Shown here piece after piece: positions 25,618 to 34,083 of a stretch of 64,000 bases of DNA. Position 1 is the first letter of the stretch; each line of letters opens with the position of its first letter. The DNA lies in the NCBI RefSeq assembly GCF_009377235.1, contig NZ_VMNX01000002.1, forward strand, positions 1-64,000, in the 5' to 3' direction. The stretch comes from Streptomyces acidicola. GTDB lineage: Bacteria; Actinomycetota; Actinomycetes; Streptomycetales; Streptomycetaceae. Below the pieces are notes generated by a model. The model made no database searches. It was not told the origin of the DNA and was given only the letters and a program-made list of their open reading frames with translations. Position numbers and translations under genes: made by a program.

Positions 25618-25669
25618 CCCGCGCGGACGGGCGCGGGGCGGGCGGCTGCCCCGCGCCCGTCCGCGCGGG
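25618..25669 (+). terminator. 22-bp perfect-stem terminator after the ABC operon
   Basis: CCCGCGCGGACGGGCGCG and four further bases at 25618-25639 pair without mismatch with 25648-25669 across an eight-base loop. It starts 16 bases after the permease stop. It also shields the operon from the minus-strand remnant beyond. Confidence 0.85.
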
Positions 25670-25681
25670 GCAGGACGACCT

Positions 25682-25827
25682 GACCTCTGCCGAACCCCTT
25701 GAGGAACTGGCGGAACGCGTCGTCCCCCGCCATTGCGTCCCCCCAGTCGATCAGACCCAGGAGGCGCCCCTGGTCGTCCCAGACGTGCTTGGGCATCAAG
25801 TCGCCGTGCAGCAGGACTCCTTGATCA
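25682..25827 (-). pseudogene. Remnant of aminoglycoside phosphotransferase-like gene
   Basis: The minus strand reads GVLLHGDLMPKHVW, DDQGRLLGLIDWGDA and DDAFRQFLKGFG. HGD is the catalytic loop of APH/choline-kinase-fold enzymes and LIDWGDA carries the metal-binding Asp. About 48 residues remain; no ATP-binding N-lobe lies upstream and the C-terminal helices are cut off by the terminator region. Both ends are lost, so it is not functional. Confidence 0.65.
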
Positions 25828-25900
25828 ACACTGGTCTTCGTGAGGCTTGATGCGCCGCCGGCTGTTCTTCCGGGCAGCCTGCGGGGCAGCGGCCGTGCGG

Positions 25901-26539
25901 TCAGGTGCGTGCCACGTTGCTGAGCGCCACGCGCAGATCGTCCCCGTCAGGGTGCAGCGAGGGTAGGGGAGTTGCGTTGGCGGGGTTGAGTGCGTCGAAG
26001 AGCAGGGCGACGAAGCGGGCGCGCAGGGAGGGCGTGGTGCCGGGAAGCGCGAGGCCCGCTATGGCCATGACGAGGAAGCGCGGAATGTCTTCCGCGGTGA
26101 GATCCGGCCGGATCTCGCCCTGTTGCTGAGCGCGCAGAAGCAACGGGTACAACGAGTCGCTGAAGCGCTGCAGGGCGTCCACCGCGACGTCGGCGAAATT
26201 GCCGACGAAACTGACCAGCCCCTTCTCCTGAGCGATCAAGTCGAGCAGGTGGGTGGCGATGCTCTGGAGGGACTGGCGGGGATGCGGTGCGTCGGCGGCA
26301 CCCTCAATGAGGGGAAGCAGGTCGGTTTCGAGGATGTCGTCGAGGACAGCCCGAACGATGGCCTCCCGGTTGGGGAAGTGGCGGTAGAGGGTGGCGATGC
26401 CTACGCCGGCCGCGGCAGCGATCTGCTCCAGGGAGGCGTCACCCGTACCGAGGACGGACCGTCCGGCTGCGGTGATGCGCTCCACGCTGGAGCGGGCGTC
26501 GACCCGGCGCCGGGGGGCGCGGTCCTTGGCGGTAGCCAT
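25901..26539 (-). CDS. TetR/AcrR-family repressor
   Basis: A 212-residue regulator. The HTH lies at about 20-60 (SVERITAAGRSVL; SLEQIAAAAGVGIATLYRHF). The C-terminal part (about 80-205) is the helical ligand-binding domain. AAGGAG precedes the ATG. It is divergent from the MMPL transporter with two tandem operator-like repeats between them, so it very probably represses the transporter and itself until a toxic or lipid-like ligand binds. Confidence 0.9.
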   Translation of the reverse strand: MATAKDRAPRRRVDARSSVERITAAGRSVLGTGDASLEQIAAAAGVGIATLYRHFPNREAIVRAVLDDILETDLLPLIEGAADAPHPRQSLQSIATHLLDLIAQEKGLVSFVGNFADVAVDALQRFSDSLYPLLLRAQQQGEIRPDLTAEDIPRFLVMAIAGLALPGTTPSLRARFVALLFDALNPANATPLPSLHPDGDDLRVALSNVART

Positions 26540-26601
26540 CTGTGGCTCCTTCCTGCTCTGCGACGAAGGCTATCCGTCTCCTGGTCCTCACCTTCAAGAG
26601 C

Positions 26602-26640
26602 ACCCTATCGGTTTGATAGTACCCTATCGGTTTGATAGTA
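26602..26640. promoter_or_regulatory. Two tandem copies of a palindromic operator (TetR-MMPL)
   Basis: ACCCTATCGGTTTGATAGT occurs twice head to tail at 26602-26620 and 26621-26639. Each copy contains CTATC-GGTTT-GATAG, an inverted repeat with a five-base spacer. The 19-base period places the two dyads nearly two helical turns apart. Location between the divergent TetR and MMPL genes makes TetR the likely binder. Confidence 0.8.
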
Positions 26641-26707
26641 GTCTCTCGCTTCGTGTTCTCCATGCCCCGCCGGGGCGCTCGGAGACACATCGAGAGGGGA
26701 GAGGACC

Positions 26708-29068
26708 GTGTCTGTTCTGCTGTACCGGCTGGGAAGGTTCGCCTATGGCAAACCCTGGCTCGTCATCGCTGGTTGGCTGGCCGCGATGGCTTGCGTTGTG
26801 GGGCTTCTGGCGGCCAGTCCGGTCAAGCTGAGCAATGAGGTGAGGATCGACGGCACTCCGTCCCAGCAGGTCATCGACGATCTGACCGCCTCCCTGCCGG
26901 AAGCGTCCGGAGGCCAGGGGATGCTCGTCTTCAAGGCACCCCATGACGCCCGCATCGGCGACACCGAGGTCCAGAGCGCACTGCTGGCCGCCGTGGACGC
27001 GGTCTACCGCCACGACCATGTCATCGATCCGCGCAAGGCCCTCGCGGAGGAAGTGGCCAAGGGTGACGGCAGCCCGCTGCTGCGGGCCCAGGTAGCGGTG
27101 GCCGGGGCGGCCGGCCGGACCGCCTCCGGGGAAGCGCCCCTCTCGTTGCTGGCGAAGGGTCAGCCGGTGCCCGGGGTCGTCGTGTCCGCCGACGGTTCGG
27201 CGGCCCTGATGCAGTTCCAGTTCGAGGAGCAGACCTACGAACTTCCCTCCGGGACCATAGAGAGCACCGTCAAGGCCGCCGAGCGGCAGGCCGCCCGTGG
27301 CGGCCTCGAGGTCCTGCCGTCGGCGTCGATGATGGAGATCCCGGACATCGTCGGCGTTGGGGAGATCGTCGGTGTCGTCGTCGCGGCCATCGTCCTGCTG
27401 GTCACCCTGGGGTCGGTCGTGGCGGCGGGCCTGCCGCTGGTCATCGCCCTGGTCGGCGTCACGGTGGGCGTGGGCGGCGCCTTCGCGCTCTCCACCGTCT
27501 TCGAGATCCATTCCCTGGCTGCGGTCCTGGCCCTGATGCTGGGGCTGGCCGTCGGCATCGACTACGCCCTGTTCATCGTCAACCGGGAACGCAGGCTGAT
27601 CCTCGAAGACGGCCTCGACGCGCACGAGGCGACCAGCCGTGCCGTGGGCACCGCCGGAACCGCGGTCTTCTTCGCCGGCAGCACCGTCATCATCGCCCTG
27701 GCCGGGCTGCTGGTCGTAGGGATCACCCTGCTCAGCACCATGGCCGTCATCGCCGCCGCCACCATCGCGGTCACCGTCCTGCTCGTCCTGACCCTGCTTC
27801 CGGCACTGCTCGGACTGGTCAAGGAGGGCATCTGCCCCGACCGCGCCCGGCGCCGGGCACAGCGACAGTCGACCACCGCCGACCGTGTCGGCCCGCGGAC
27901 GGCCCGCTGGGGAGCGCGGCTGGTCCGCCACAAGTACTCGGCGCTCGCAGCCGCGGTCCTGATCCCCGCGGTCCTCGCGATACCCGCTGCCGATATGCGG
28001 ATGGGACTGCCCTCCGGCGCCAGCTACAACACCGGAACGATGCAGCGCCAGGGCTACGACCTGGTCAGCGACGCCTTCGGACCTGGCTACAACGGCCCGC
28101 TCATGATCGCCGTCAACTCCACCACGAAGGGGCGACCGCTCACCCCCACGTCCCTCGCCGCAGTCGCCTCCGACCTCACGAAGATCAAGGGCGCGACCTC
28201 GGTGTCACTGGCCGGCATGAACAGCACCGGCACTACGGCCATCCTCACCCTCGTCCCCGACAGCGGCCCCAACGACGACGCCACCAAGGACCTCGTCACC
28301 GCCGTACGGGACACAAGCACACAGATCAGCGAAGGCCGCAGCGCCACCGTCGGCATCACCGGCTTCACCGCCCTCGCCATCGACGTCTCCGACCGGCTCG
28401 CCGACGTCCTGCCCCTCTACGTGGCCGTCGTGCTGGGACTCTCCCTGATCGTGCTGCTCCTGGTCTTCCGTTCTGTCATGGTCCCCGTGACGGCGACGGT
28501 CGGCTTCGTGCTGACCATCGCCGCGACCTTCGGCCTCACCACAGCCGTCTTCCAATGGGGCTGGCTGCAGGGCCTGATAGGGCTGGATGCCACCGCTCCC
28601 GTCGTGAGCCTGCTGCCCATCATCATCACCGGCGTGCTGTACGGGCTCGCCATGGACTACCAGATGTTCCTGGTGACCTCAATGCGCGAAGCACACATCC
28701 ACGGTGACGCTCCGTCGGTTGCGACTGTCGTCGGCTTCTCGCGTGCAAGTGGCGTTGTCGTGGCGGCGGCCACCATCATGGTTTCCGTCTTCGCCGGGTT
28801 CGTCTTCAATGCCCAACCCATGATCAAACAAGCCGGGTTCGCCCTGGCCGCGGGCATCCTCATCGACGCCTTCGTGATCCGCCTGACGCTCGTCCCGGTC
28901 ACCATGGCACTCGCCCGGGAGAAAGCCTGGTGGCTCCCCGCCTCGCTCGACCGCCTCCTGCCGAACCTGGACGTCGAGGGCGACACACTCGCACAGAGGA
29001 TTCCGCTCCCTCGACCCGCAGCAGCCGAGTCACGGACCACTGGGCGGAAGACCGGCATCAACGCATGA
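26708..29068 (+). CDS. MMPL-family RND transporter
   Basis: A 786-residue membrane protein with 12 predicted helices in two halves, each with a large extracellular loop (about 35-170 and 415-550). The MMPL/RND signature residues are GLAVGIDYALFIVNR in the first half and YGLAMDYQMFLVTSMRE in the second (the Asp-Tyr pair of the proton relay). MMPL proteins export lipids, siderophores or drugs using proton flow. GTG 26708 follows GAGAGGGGAGAGG. It is divergent from and probably repressed by the TetR gene; a terminator-like hairpin follows. Confidence 0.93.
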   Translation: MSVLLYRLGRFAYGKPWLVIAGWLAAMACVVGLLAASPVKLSNEVRIDGTPSQQVIDDLTASLPEASGGQGMLVFKAPHDARIGDTEVQSALLAAVDAVYRHDHVIDPRKALAEEVAKGDGSPLLRAQVAVAGAAGRTASGEAPLSLLAKGQPVPGVVVSADGSAALMQFQFEEQTYELPSGTIESTVKAAERQAARGGLEVLPSASMMEIPDIVGVGEIVGVVVAAIVLLVTLGSVVAAGLPLVIALVGVTVGVGGAFALSTVFEIHSLAAVLALMLGLAVGIDYALFIVNRERRLILEDGLDAHEATSRAVGTAGTAVFFAGSTVIIALAGLLVVGITLLSTMAVIAAATIAVTVLLVLTLLPALLGLVKEGICPDRARRRAQRQSTTADRVGPRTARWGARLVRHKYSALAAAVLIPAVLAIPAADMRMGLPSGASYNTGTMQRQGYDLVSDAFGPGYNGPLMIAVNSTTKGRPLTPTSLAAVASDLTKIKGATSVSLAGMNSTGTTAILTLVPDSGPNDDATKDLVTAVRDTSTQISEGRSATVGITGFTALAIDVSDRLADVLPLYVAVVLGLSLIVLLLVFRSVMVPVTATVGFVLTIAATFGLTTAVFQWGWLQGLIGLDATAPVVSLLPIIITGVLYGLAMDYQMFLVTSMREAHIHGDAPSVATVVGFSRASGVVVAAATIMVSVFAGFVFNAQPMIKQAGFALAAGILIDAFVIRLTLVPVTMALAREKAWWLPASLDRLLPNLDVEGDTLAQRIPLPRPAAAESRTTGRKTGINA

Positions 29069-29113
29069 CCCGTAACCCCCAGCCCTGCAACCCGCATCCT
29101 TGAGGTGGATCAC

Positions 29114-29147
29114 TGCTCCTCAGCGAGTGAACCCTTGCTGAGGAGCA
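29114..29147. terminator. Bidirectional hairpin between convergent MMPL and ROK genes
   Basis: TGCTCCTCAGC at 29114-29124 pairs exactly with GCTGAGGAGCA at 29137-29147 across 12 bases. It lies 46 bases after the MMPL stop and 140 bases before the ROK stop. Confidence 0.75.
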
Positions 29148-29287
29148 CTCCCGCAGGTCCCGTCAGGGGCGCGGGGCCGGCGCGTGCGCGGTGTCCGTGC
29201 CGTGCCGGCGACTTGCTGCACCGGCCGAGGATGTTGGCTACGCGCTCCCGGCGCCGTTCTGTGACGTTCTATGCCGTTCTGCGTCGT

Positions 29288-30436
29288 TCAGGTCGCATCG
29301 CTCGGCAGCGGGGCAGCTGAGCGGACGATGAGAGAGCGCAACTCCTCGACCGCCCGGGCACGGGCGCCGACCAACTCGGGGCTGGTGAGGGTCGCGGCAA
29401 CGACCGGGACGGGGCGAGGAGTTCGGGCAAACTGCTCACTCACCGCCGCAGCGATACCGGCCCGGCCTCCCCACTCGCCCCCCAGGATGACCATGCGAGG
29501 GTCGGCCAGGGCCACCGCGGCCGACAGGACACCGCCGACAGCTCGCGCGAGTACGGCACGCAGCTGCGCTGCCTCGTCATCGTCGGCGGCGAGTCTGGCC
29601 GTGAGGGTGGCGGTGTCGATGGCGGTCGAGGCAGGGCGGCGCAGGCCCAGAGCCGCGAAGACGTCGGTGAACATCATGGCCGTTCCGCCCGGGCCCACGG
29701 TCCACAGGTGAGCGATCTCGCCCACCAGGCCGTGGTGGCCGCGCCGGACCGTTCCGTCGTTGACGACGGCGCAGCCGAGACCCTCGCCGAGATGGAGATG
29801 GACGAAGTCCGCGACTCCGGCCGCGCACCCCTGGTGGTGCTCCGCGCGGGCCGCCCAGTTGACGTCGTTGTCGACGAACACGGCTCCCTGTACATGCGGA
29901 GCCAGGACCGTCGGCGGGTCCAAGTCGCCGACCAGGAACGGCGCATCGGGCAGGTGCACGAGCCGGCCGGTGTCGCGGTCCACGGGGTCGGCTGCGCTGA
30001 CCACGGCGGTGCGGAACGTGACCGGAGACGCGGCGGCGAGTTCGTCGACGGCAGATGCCAGGGCGAGGGCGGCCTGCTGGGGGCCGTCGTTGTGGCCGAG
30101 GCCGCTGTGTGACCGGGCCAGGACGGTGCCGTGGGCGTCGACGGCTTCCGCTGTGACTCCGTGGGGGGTGATGCCGGCCACCAGTGCGGCGCCGACGCTC
30201 GCTGCGAGTGCGTAGTAGGAGCCCACACGTCCCCGGCCTGTGGTGCGCTCTCCGGTGTCGGCGACCAGGCCGGATGCGCTCAGGCGCAGGACGCTGTCGG
30301 AGATGGTGGGCCTGGAGATCCCGGTGCGCGCCGCGATCTCGGCACGGGTGAGCCGGGGATGGTCCATGAGTGTACGCAGCACGTTTTCGTCGGTGAGGGC
30401 GCGAAGCATCTCCAGCGACGGTTTCGACGGTGCCAT
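29288..30436 (-). CDS. ROK-family transcriptional regulator
   Basis: A 382-residue regulator. A MarR-like winged helix lies at about 15-75 (NVLRTLMDHPRLTRAEIAAR; ISRPTISDSVLRL). The ROK sugar-kinase-fold domain follows (about 80-370: VFVDNDVNWAARAEH; HLHLGEGLGCAVVNDG; RRGHHGLVGEIAHL). The zinc motif CxCGxxGC usual in ROK proteins is absent (WTVGPGGTAMMF instead), so sugar sensing may differ or not occur. It is divergent from the DUF1479 gene and the shared region carries TTAGGA/TCCTAA sites, the natural targets for it. Confidence 0.9.
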   Translation of the reverse strand: MAPSKPSLEMLRALTDENVLRTLMDHPRLTRAEIAARTGISRPTISDSVLRLSASGLVADTGERTTGRGRVGSYYALAASVGAALVAGITPHGVTAEAVDAHGTVLARSHSGLGHNDGPQQAALALASAVDELAAASPVTFRTAVVSAADPVDRDTGRLVHLPDAPFLVGDLDPPTVLAPHVQGAVFVDNDVNWAARAEHHQGCAAGVADFVHLHLGEGLGCAVVNDGTVRRGHHGLVGEIAHLWTVGPGGTAMMFTDVFAALGLRRPASTAIDTATLTARLAADDDEAAQLRAVLARAVGGVLSAAVALADPRMVILGGEWGGRAGIAAAVSEQFARTPRPVPVVAATLTSPELVGARARAVEELRSLIVRSAAPLPSDAT

Positions 30437-30445
30437 GCCCGCATT

Positions 30446-30509
30446 CTAGTTAGGAGTGTTGCGCAAAGCCGCGCCGCGCTCTAGCTTCAATCTAGTAAGG
30501 AGTCCTAAC
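30446..30509 (+). promoter_or_regulatory. Promoter and operator-like sites between ROK and DUF1479 genes
   Basis: TTGCGC at 30459-30464 and TAGCTT at 30482-30487, 17 bases apart, fit an HrdB-type promoter for the DUF1479 gene. GTAAGGAGTCCTAAC at 30495-30509 is a near-palindrome (GTTAGGA/TCCTAAC). A half-copy, CTAGTTAGGAGT, lies at 30446-30457. Sites bracket the promoter, as expected for repression by the divergent ROK protein. Confidence 0.6.
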
Positions 30510-30523
30510 CAAAGGAGTCAGTG

Positions 30524-31816
30524 ATGACGCGCGCCTCTGAGCCGCACACCACCGCCCTGCCTCACTGGGAAGACCCCCCGTCCGACCTCGCGGCTGCCAT
30601 CCGAGAGATCAAGCCCGTTCTGCGAGCCCGCATCGAAGCCTCCGGTCGGTCCGCCGAGGAGGTCTTCGCCGCCGTCGAGTGCCGGATCGAGACCCGCATC
30701 GCCGAAATCGACGCCGACCGCGCGCGGGGCGAAGAGCTGTGGCCCGTCCTGGACTACGACGCGATCGCCGACGGCACCGTGACGCCGGCCCAGATGGCCA
30801 AGCTCAAGAAGCGAGGCTGCCTGGTCGTCCGAGGGCACTTCCCACGCGAGCAGGCACTGGCCTGGGACGCCGGCATCGTCGACTACGTGGAACGCAACGA
30901 GTTCTTCGAGAACTACCGCGGCCCCGGTGACGACTTCTTCGGCAGTGTCGGCTCCAAGCCCGAGATCTACCCCGTCTACTGGTCACACGCCCAGATGCAG
31001 GCCCGCCAGTCCGACCGCATGGCCACCGTCCAGTCCTTCCTCAACTCCTTCTGGAGGCACACCGGCGACGACGGCACCCAGTGGTTCGACCCCGACCGCG
31101 ACGCGCTGTATCCCGACCGCATCCGGCGCCGCCCCCCGGGCACCGACTCGGCCGGCCTCGGCACCCACTGCGACCCCGGCACCCTCGACCTGTGGATGAC
31201 CGAGGAATACCAGAAGGCGTTCCGCCACCTCTTCGGCGGCACCGTGGAGCAGTACGACCCCTGGGACGCAGCCCACCGCACCACCGGCCCGCAGTACCCC
31301 GGCTCCACCATGTGCTCCGCGTTCCGCACCTTCCAGGGCTGGACCGCCCTGTCCGACATGGACGCCGACCAGGGCGTCCTGCACACGGTGCCCATCCCCG
31401 AGATCATGGCCTACCTCCTGCTGCGCCCCCTCCTGCCGGACGTCCCCGAAGACTCCATGTGCGGCGTGCGCACCCACCAGGTCTTCCCTGTCACCAAGCG
31501 CTGGCACCCCACGCTCTACCACGCCCTCACCCCGATCCCCGACGTACGGGCCGGCGACTCGGTCTGGTGGCACTGCGACATGGTCCACAGCGTCGCCCCG
31601 GTCGAAAACCAGCAGGGCTGGGGCAACGTCATGTACATCCCCGCCGCCCCCTGGTGCGCCCGCAACGAGCGCTACGCCGCAGAGGTCCGCGAAGCCTTCG
31701 TGACCGGCTCCAGCCCCAGCGACTTCCCCGCCGAACACTACGAGCGCACCTGGACCGACCGCTTCACGACCGAGAACCTCAACGAGACCGGCCGCCGCGG
31801 CCTGGACCTCGTCTGA
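30524..31816 (+). CDS. DUF1479 (YbiU-like) iron/2-oxoglutarate oxygenase-fold protein
   Basis: About 430 residues. The family has a double-stranded beta-helix. The iron ligands are visible: HCD in GLGTHCDPGT (about 215-217) and a distal His in GDSVWWHCDMVHSV (about 350-355). The N-terminal region (about 15-110) is helical, with LKKRGCLVVRGHFPREQAL before the core. The GTG at 30521 and ATG at 30524 both suit the AAGGAG upstream. The reaction is not known; hydroxylation of a sugar or sugar-acid is a guess from control by a ROK regulator, which usually responds to carbohydrates. Confidence 0.85.
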   Translation: MTRASEPHTTALPHWEDPPSDLAAAIREIKPVLRARIEASGRSAEEVFAAVECRIETRIAEIDADRARGEELWPVLDYDAIADGTVTPAQMAKLKKRGCLVVRGHFPREQALAWDAGIVDYVERNEFFENYRGPGDDFFGSVGSKPEIYPVYWSHAQMQARQSDRMATVQSFLNSFWRHTGDDGTQWFDPDRDALYPDRIRRRPPGTDSAGLGTHCDPGTLDLWMTEEYQKAFRHLFGGTVEQYDPWDAAHRTTGPQYPGSTMCSAFRTFQGWTALSDMDADQGVLHTVPIPEIMAYLLLRPLLPDVPEDSMCGVRTHQVFPVTKRWHPTLYHALTPIPDVRAGDSVWWHCDMVHSVAPVENQQGWGNVMYIPAAPWCARNERYAAEVREAFVTGSSPSDFPAEHYERTWTDRFTTENLNETGRRGLDLV

Positions 31817-31917
31817 CGGGACCCGCAGGCCCTGTCCGTTGCTGCCCAAGCCGGGGCCGAAGCAGGCGGAAGACGGGCCACGGGTGCCGGACCTTCCTCT
31901 TCCCGTCACCTGCGCGG

Positions 31918-31989
31918 TCAGCGGTCCCGAGACAGGGCGAGCAGCTCGCCGAACAGGCCATGGGCGCCGACGAGTTCGTCGTACGTGCA
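31918..31989 (-). pseudogene. C-terminal scrap of an ABC exporter gene
   Basis: The last 23 residues of a minus-strand frame read CTYDELVGAHGLFGELLALS then RDR and stop. This is the usual end of ABC exporter ATPases (G-x-YDELV-x-GG-x-F-ELL-LS-x-DR). Sequence upstream does not continue the domain. It lies on the other side of the VOC gene from an N-terminal ABC fragment at about 33000-33254, and both are on the same strand. Confidence 0.45.
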
Positions 31990-32172
31990 CTGACAGGCGC
32001 GGAGACCTTGAGGAACGGATGGAGCAGCTCGAAGCAGTTCGGGCCGCCAAGAGGGAACTGACCCGCGCCTTGAACCAACCTCATTCCGGGCGGCCATGAA
32101 GTGACTTGGCGCTTCGGCTGTCGAGTTGACTGTTGTGGGCGACGAGCGAGCTGATCTCGTCAAGGCTCCGTG

Positions 32173-32913
32173 TCAGGGCAGGGCGAGGACGCAGAACTCG
32201 TGCCCCTCCGGGTCGGCCAGACACGTCCACGGGACGTCGCCCTGGCCGAGGTCGAGGTCGGTGGCGCCGAGGGCTCGCAGCCGGACCACCTCCGCTTCCT
32301 TGTCGTCACCGGGGTACGGCAGCAGGTCAAGATGGACGCGGTCCGGCACGGTCTTCACGCCGGGCGTGCGGAGGAACTCGAGATAAGGGCCGACGCCCTT
32401 GGCGGAGCGCAACACCGCATGATCGTCGGTCACCTCGTGCAGGGTCCAGTCCATCGCCTCACTCCAGAACCGGGCCACGGCCCGCGGATCCGCGCAGTCG
32501 ACTACCACCGCGGCGATCGGCCCGGTGCCCCGGTAGATCTCCCGAGGCTCCAGCACGCAGAACTCGTTGCCCTCCGGGTCGGCGAGGACCGTCCACGGCA
32601 CGTCGCCCTGGCCCACGTGGGCGGGCGTCGCACCGAGAGCCTGAAGGCGCGCGACCAACTCCGCCTGATGGGCCGTCGAGGTGGTGGCGAGATCGAGGTG
32701 CACACGGTTCTTTGTCGTGGTCTTGGGTTCCGGGACGGGAACGACGTCGATGCAGACGGCGACCGGGTCCGGCCATACGAGGCCGCCGACGGGTCCGACG
32801 TAGGTGGTCACGCCGGGGCTGTAAGCACTCCAGCCGAGCGCCTCCGCCCAGAACCGGCCGACCGCCGAGCTATCAAGAGCCTTTATGTTCACCTGAACAG
32901 GTCGCAGCGCCAT
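32173..32913 (-). CDS. Tandem VOC-domain protein (glyoxalase-like)
   Basis: A 246-residue protein with two VOC (vicinal oxygen chelate) domains, about 5-115 and 127-245. Each ends with the same string: GDVPWT-LADPEG-EFCVL. The family binds a metal and either isomerises, cleaves or simply sequesters small ligands such as antibiotics. ATG 32913 has TAGGAT upstream; the longer frame to 33255 runs into unrelated sequence. The gene sits between two pieces of an ABC exporter gene, which suggests it was inserted there or that the region was rearranged. Confidence 0.85.
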   Translation of the reverse strand: MALRPVQVNIKALDSSAVGRFWAEALGWSAYSPGVTTYVGPVGGLVWPDPVAVCIDVVPVPEPKTTTKNRVHLDLATTSTAHQAELVARLQALGATPAHVGQGDVPWTVLADPEGNEFCVLEPREIYRGTGPIAAVVVDCADPRAVARFWSEAMDWTLHEVTDDHAVLRSAKGVGPYLEFLRTPGVKTVPDRVHLDLLPYPGDDKEAEVVRLRALGATDLDLGQGDVPWTCLADPEGHEFCVLALP

Positions 32914-32999
32914 GCCGGCGATCCTAGGCGCCCGCTCTGCAACGACATCCGCAGATACCGTCGCCAAACAGGGATCAACTCTCTGACCAACGCAATGCT

Positions 33000-33254
33000 C
33001 AGCGCGCCAACCAGAGCGCTCAGCCCCGCCAGGCCCGCAGCCGTCGTCACCACGGCCAGGGCGGGCAGGGCGGTCTGCAGGCGTTCGGGCACGGTGCCGG
33101 TGGCGAGGTTGTGTGTCATCGCCTGAGCGGTGAACGCGAGGACGACGGCGGCCGCGAAGCCGGTGAGCAACTGGCAGACGAGGAGCAGCACGACGCCCGG
33201 CTTGTCGACGGCCCACGCCATCCGCGCTGTGTGCCCGAGTACGGAGGGAAAGCA
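33000..33254 (-). pseudogene. N-terminal fragment of an ABC exporter (transmembrane part)
   Basis: The minus strand reads TARMAWAVDKPGVVLLLVC, QLLTGFAAAVVLAFTAQAMT and GTVPERLQTALPALAVVTTA. This matches the first two helices and linker of actinobacterial ABC transporter ATPase/permease fusions, as I recall them. Homology fades after about residue 100 near position 33000, just before the VOC gene. No ATPase domain follows. A matching C-terminal scrap lies at 31918-31989. Confidence 0.55.
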
Positions 33255-33288
33255 TCAGTCACAGAACCAGGATCAGTCCTGCACACCG

Positions 33289-33858
33289 TTACGGCGGCAA
33301 TACGCGGACGGCGCTCCGCCCGGCCATGGCTTCCGCTTCTTGGGTGTCATGGGCACTGCGGTGGACCACGAGGTTTCCCAGATCGCGGGACAGCTGTGCG
33401 ACGAGGGCGGTGACGCCATCCTCCCAGTCAGCCGTCGCAGCGGCCGGGGCAACGATGATCAGCTCGAGTACATCCGCAGGATGGGAGGCCGTTCCTTCGA
33501 TCACCGGGCCGTTCAGCGCGAGGAAGTCCGGTGCTGGGCGGAGGTGGGCTTGCGCCTGTTCGCTGACCGCGTCGACGATGCGGTCGCGCAGATCTGTCAG
33601 CTGACGCAGAGCATCCCAGGCGATGTGCCGTACGACGAGACGTACGGCTTCCCCTTTGCCTCTGGGGGCGATGAGGCCGAGTATGCCGAGGCGGAAGAGC
33701 GCTGCCTCCAGTTGGGTGGGCGTCACTGCAGCGGCCTTGGACAACTCGTTGAGCGTCAGCGACCTCTCTGGATCGGCGGTGTGGTGATCGACGAGGGCAG
33801 TGAGGAGCCGGCCGGACGTACCGGGGAACAGGGCGGACAGAGGGGTCCGGAAGTTCAC
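33289..33858 (-). CDS. Winged-helix protein with a nucleotidyltransferase-like C-terminal half
   Basis: A 189-residue protein starting at GTG 33858 with AGGAGG five bases upstream. Residues 1-80 look like an ArsR/MarR-type winged helix (FPGTSGRLLTALVDHH; TLNELSKAAAVTPTQLEAAL). Residues 105-180 (LNGPVIEGTASHPADVLELIIVA) have the spacing of a nucleotidyltransferase core, G-S-x-A-G...S-D-D-L, but without its Gly-Ser or Asp pair, so any such domain is degenerate. Such fusions exist in MNT/HEPN-like regulators. No toxin partner is adjacent. Function is unknown. Confidence 0.6.
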   Translation of the reverse strand: MNFRTPLSALFPGTSGRLLTALVDHHTADPERSLTLNELSKAAAVTPTQLEAALFRLGILGLIAPRGKGEAVRLVVRHIAWDALRQLTDLRDRIVDAVSEQAQAHLRPAPDFLALNGPVIEGTASHPADVLELIIVAPAAATADWEDGVTALVAQLSRDLGNLVVHRSAHDTQEAEAMAGRSAVRVLPP

Positions 33859-34083
33859 GGCGCCTCCTGACCGTCGAGAGTTGGCGAATCCCACGGCAAC
33901 TCGCCGGCGACGGCCGGGTTCAGCGCTGCTCTGGACACGCGAAACGCTCCGCTTCTGTGAAGGGTCAAGGGTGAAGGGTTCGGCCACACGGCAGGAGACA
34001 AGGGGGTCTCGCCGGCTTCGCAGGCAGGTGGCATCGACGACGAAGCCGACGAGAGTCTGAGGCGGGATTCTGATCTGTGGACG

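Noticed and set aside
31817..32172. Possible plus-strand small ORF (31839-32099)
   Set aside because: No ribosome site or family pattern; the minus strand carries the ABC scrap instead.
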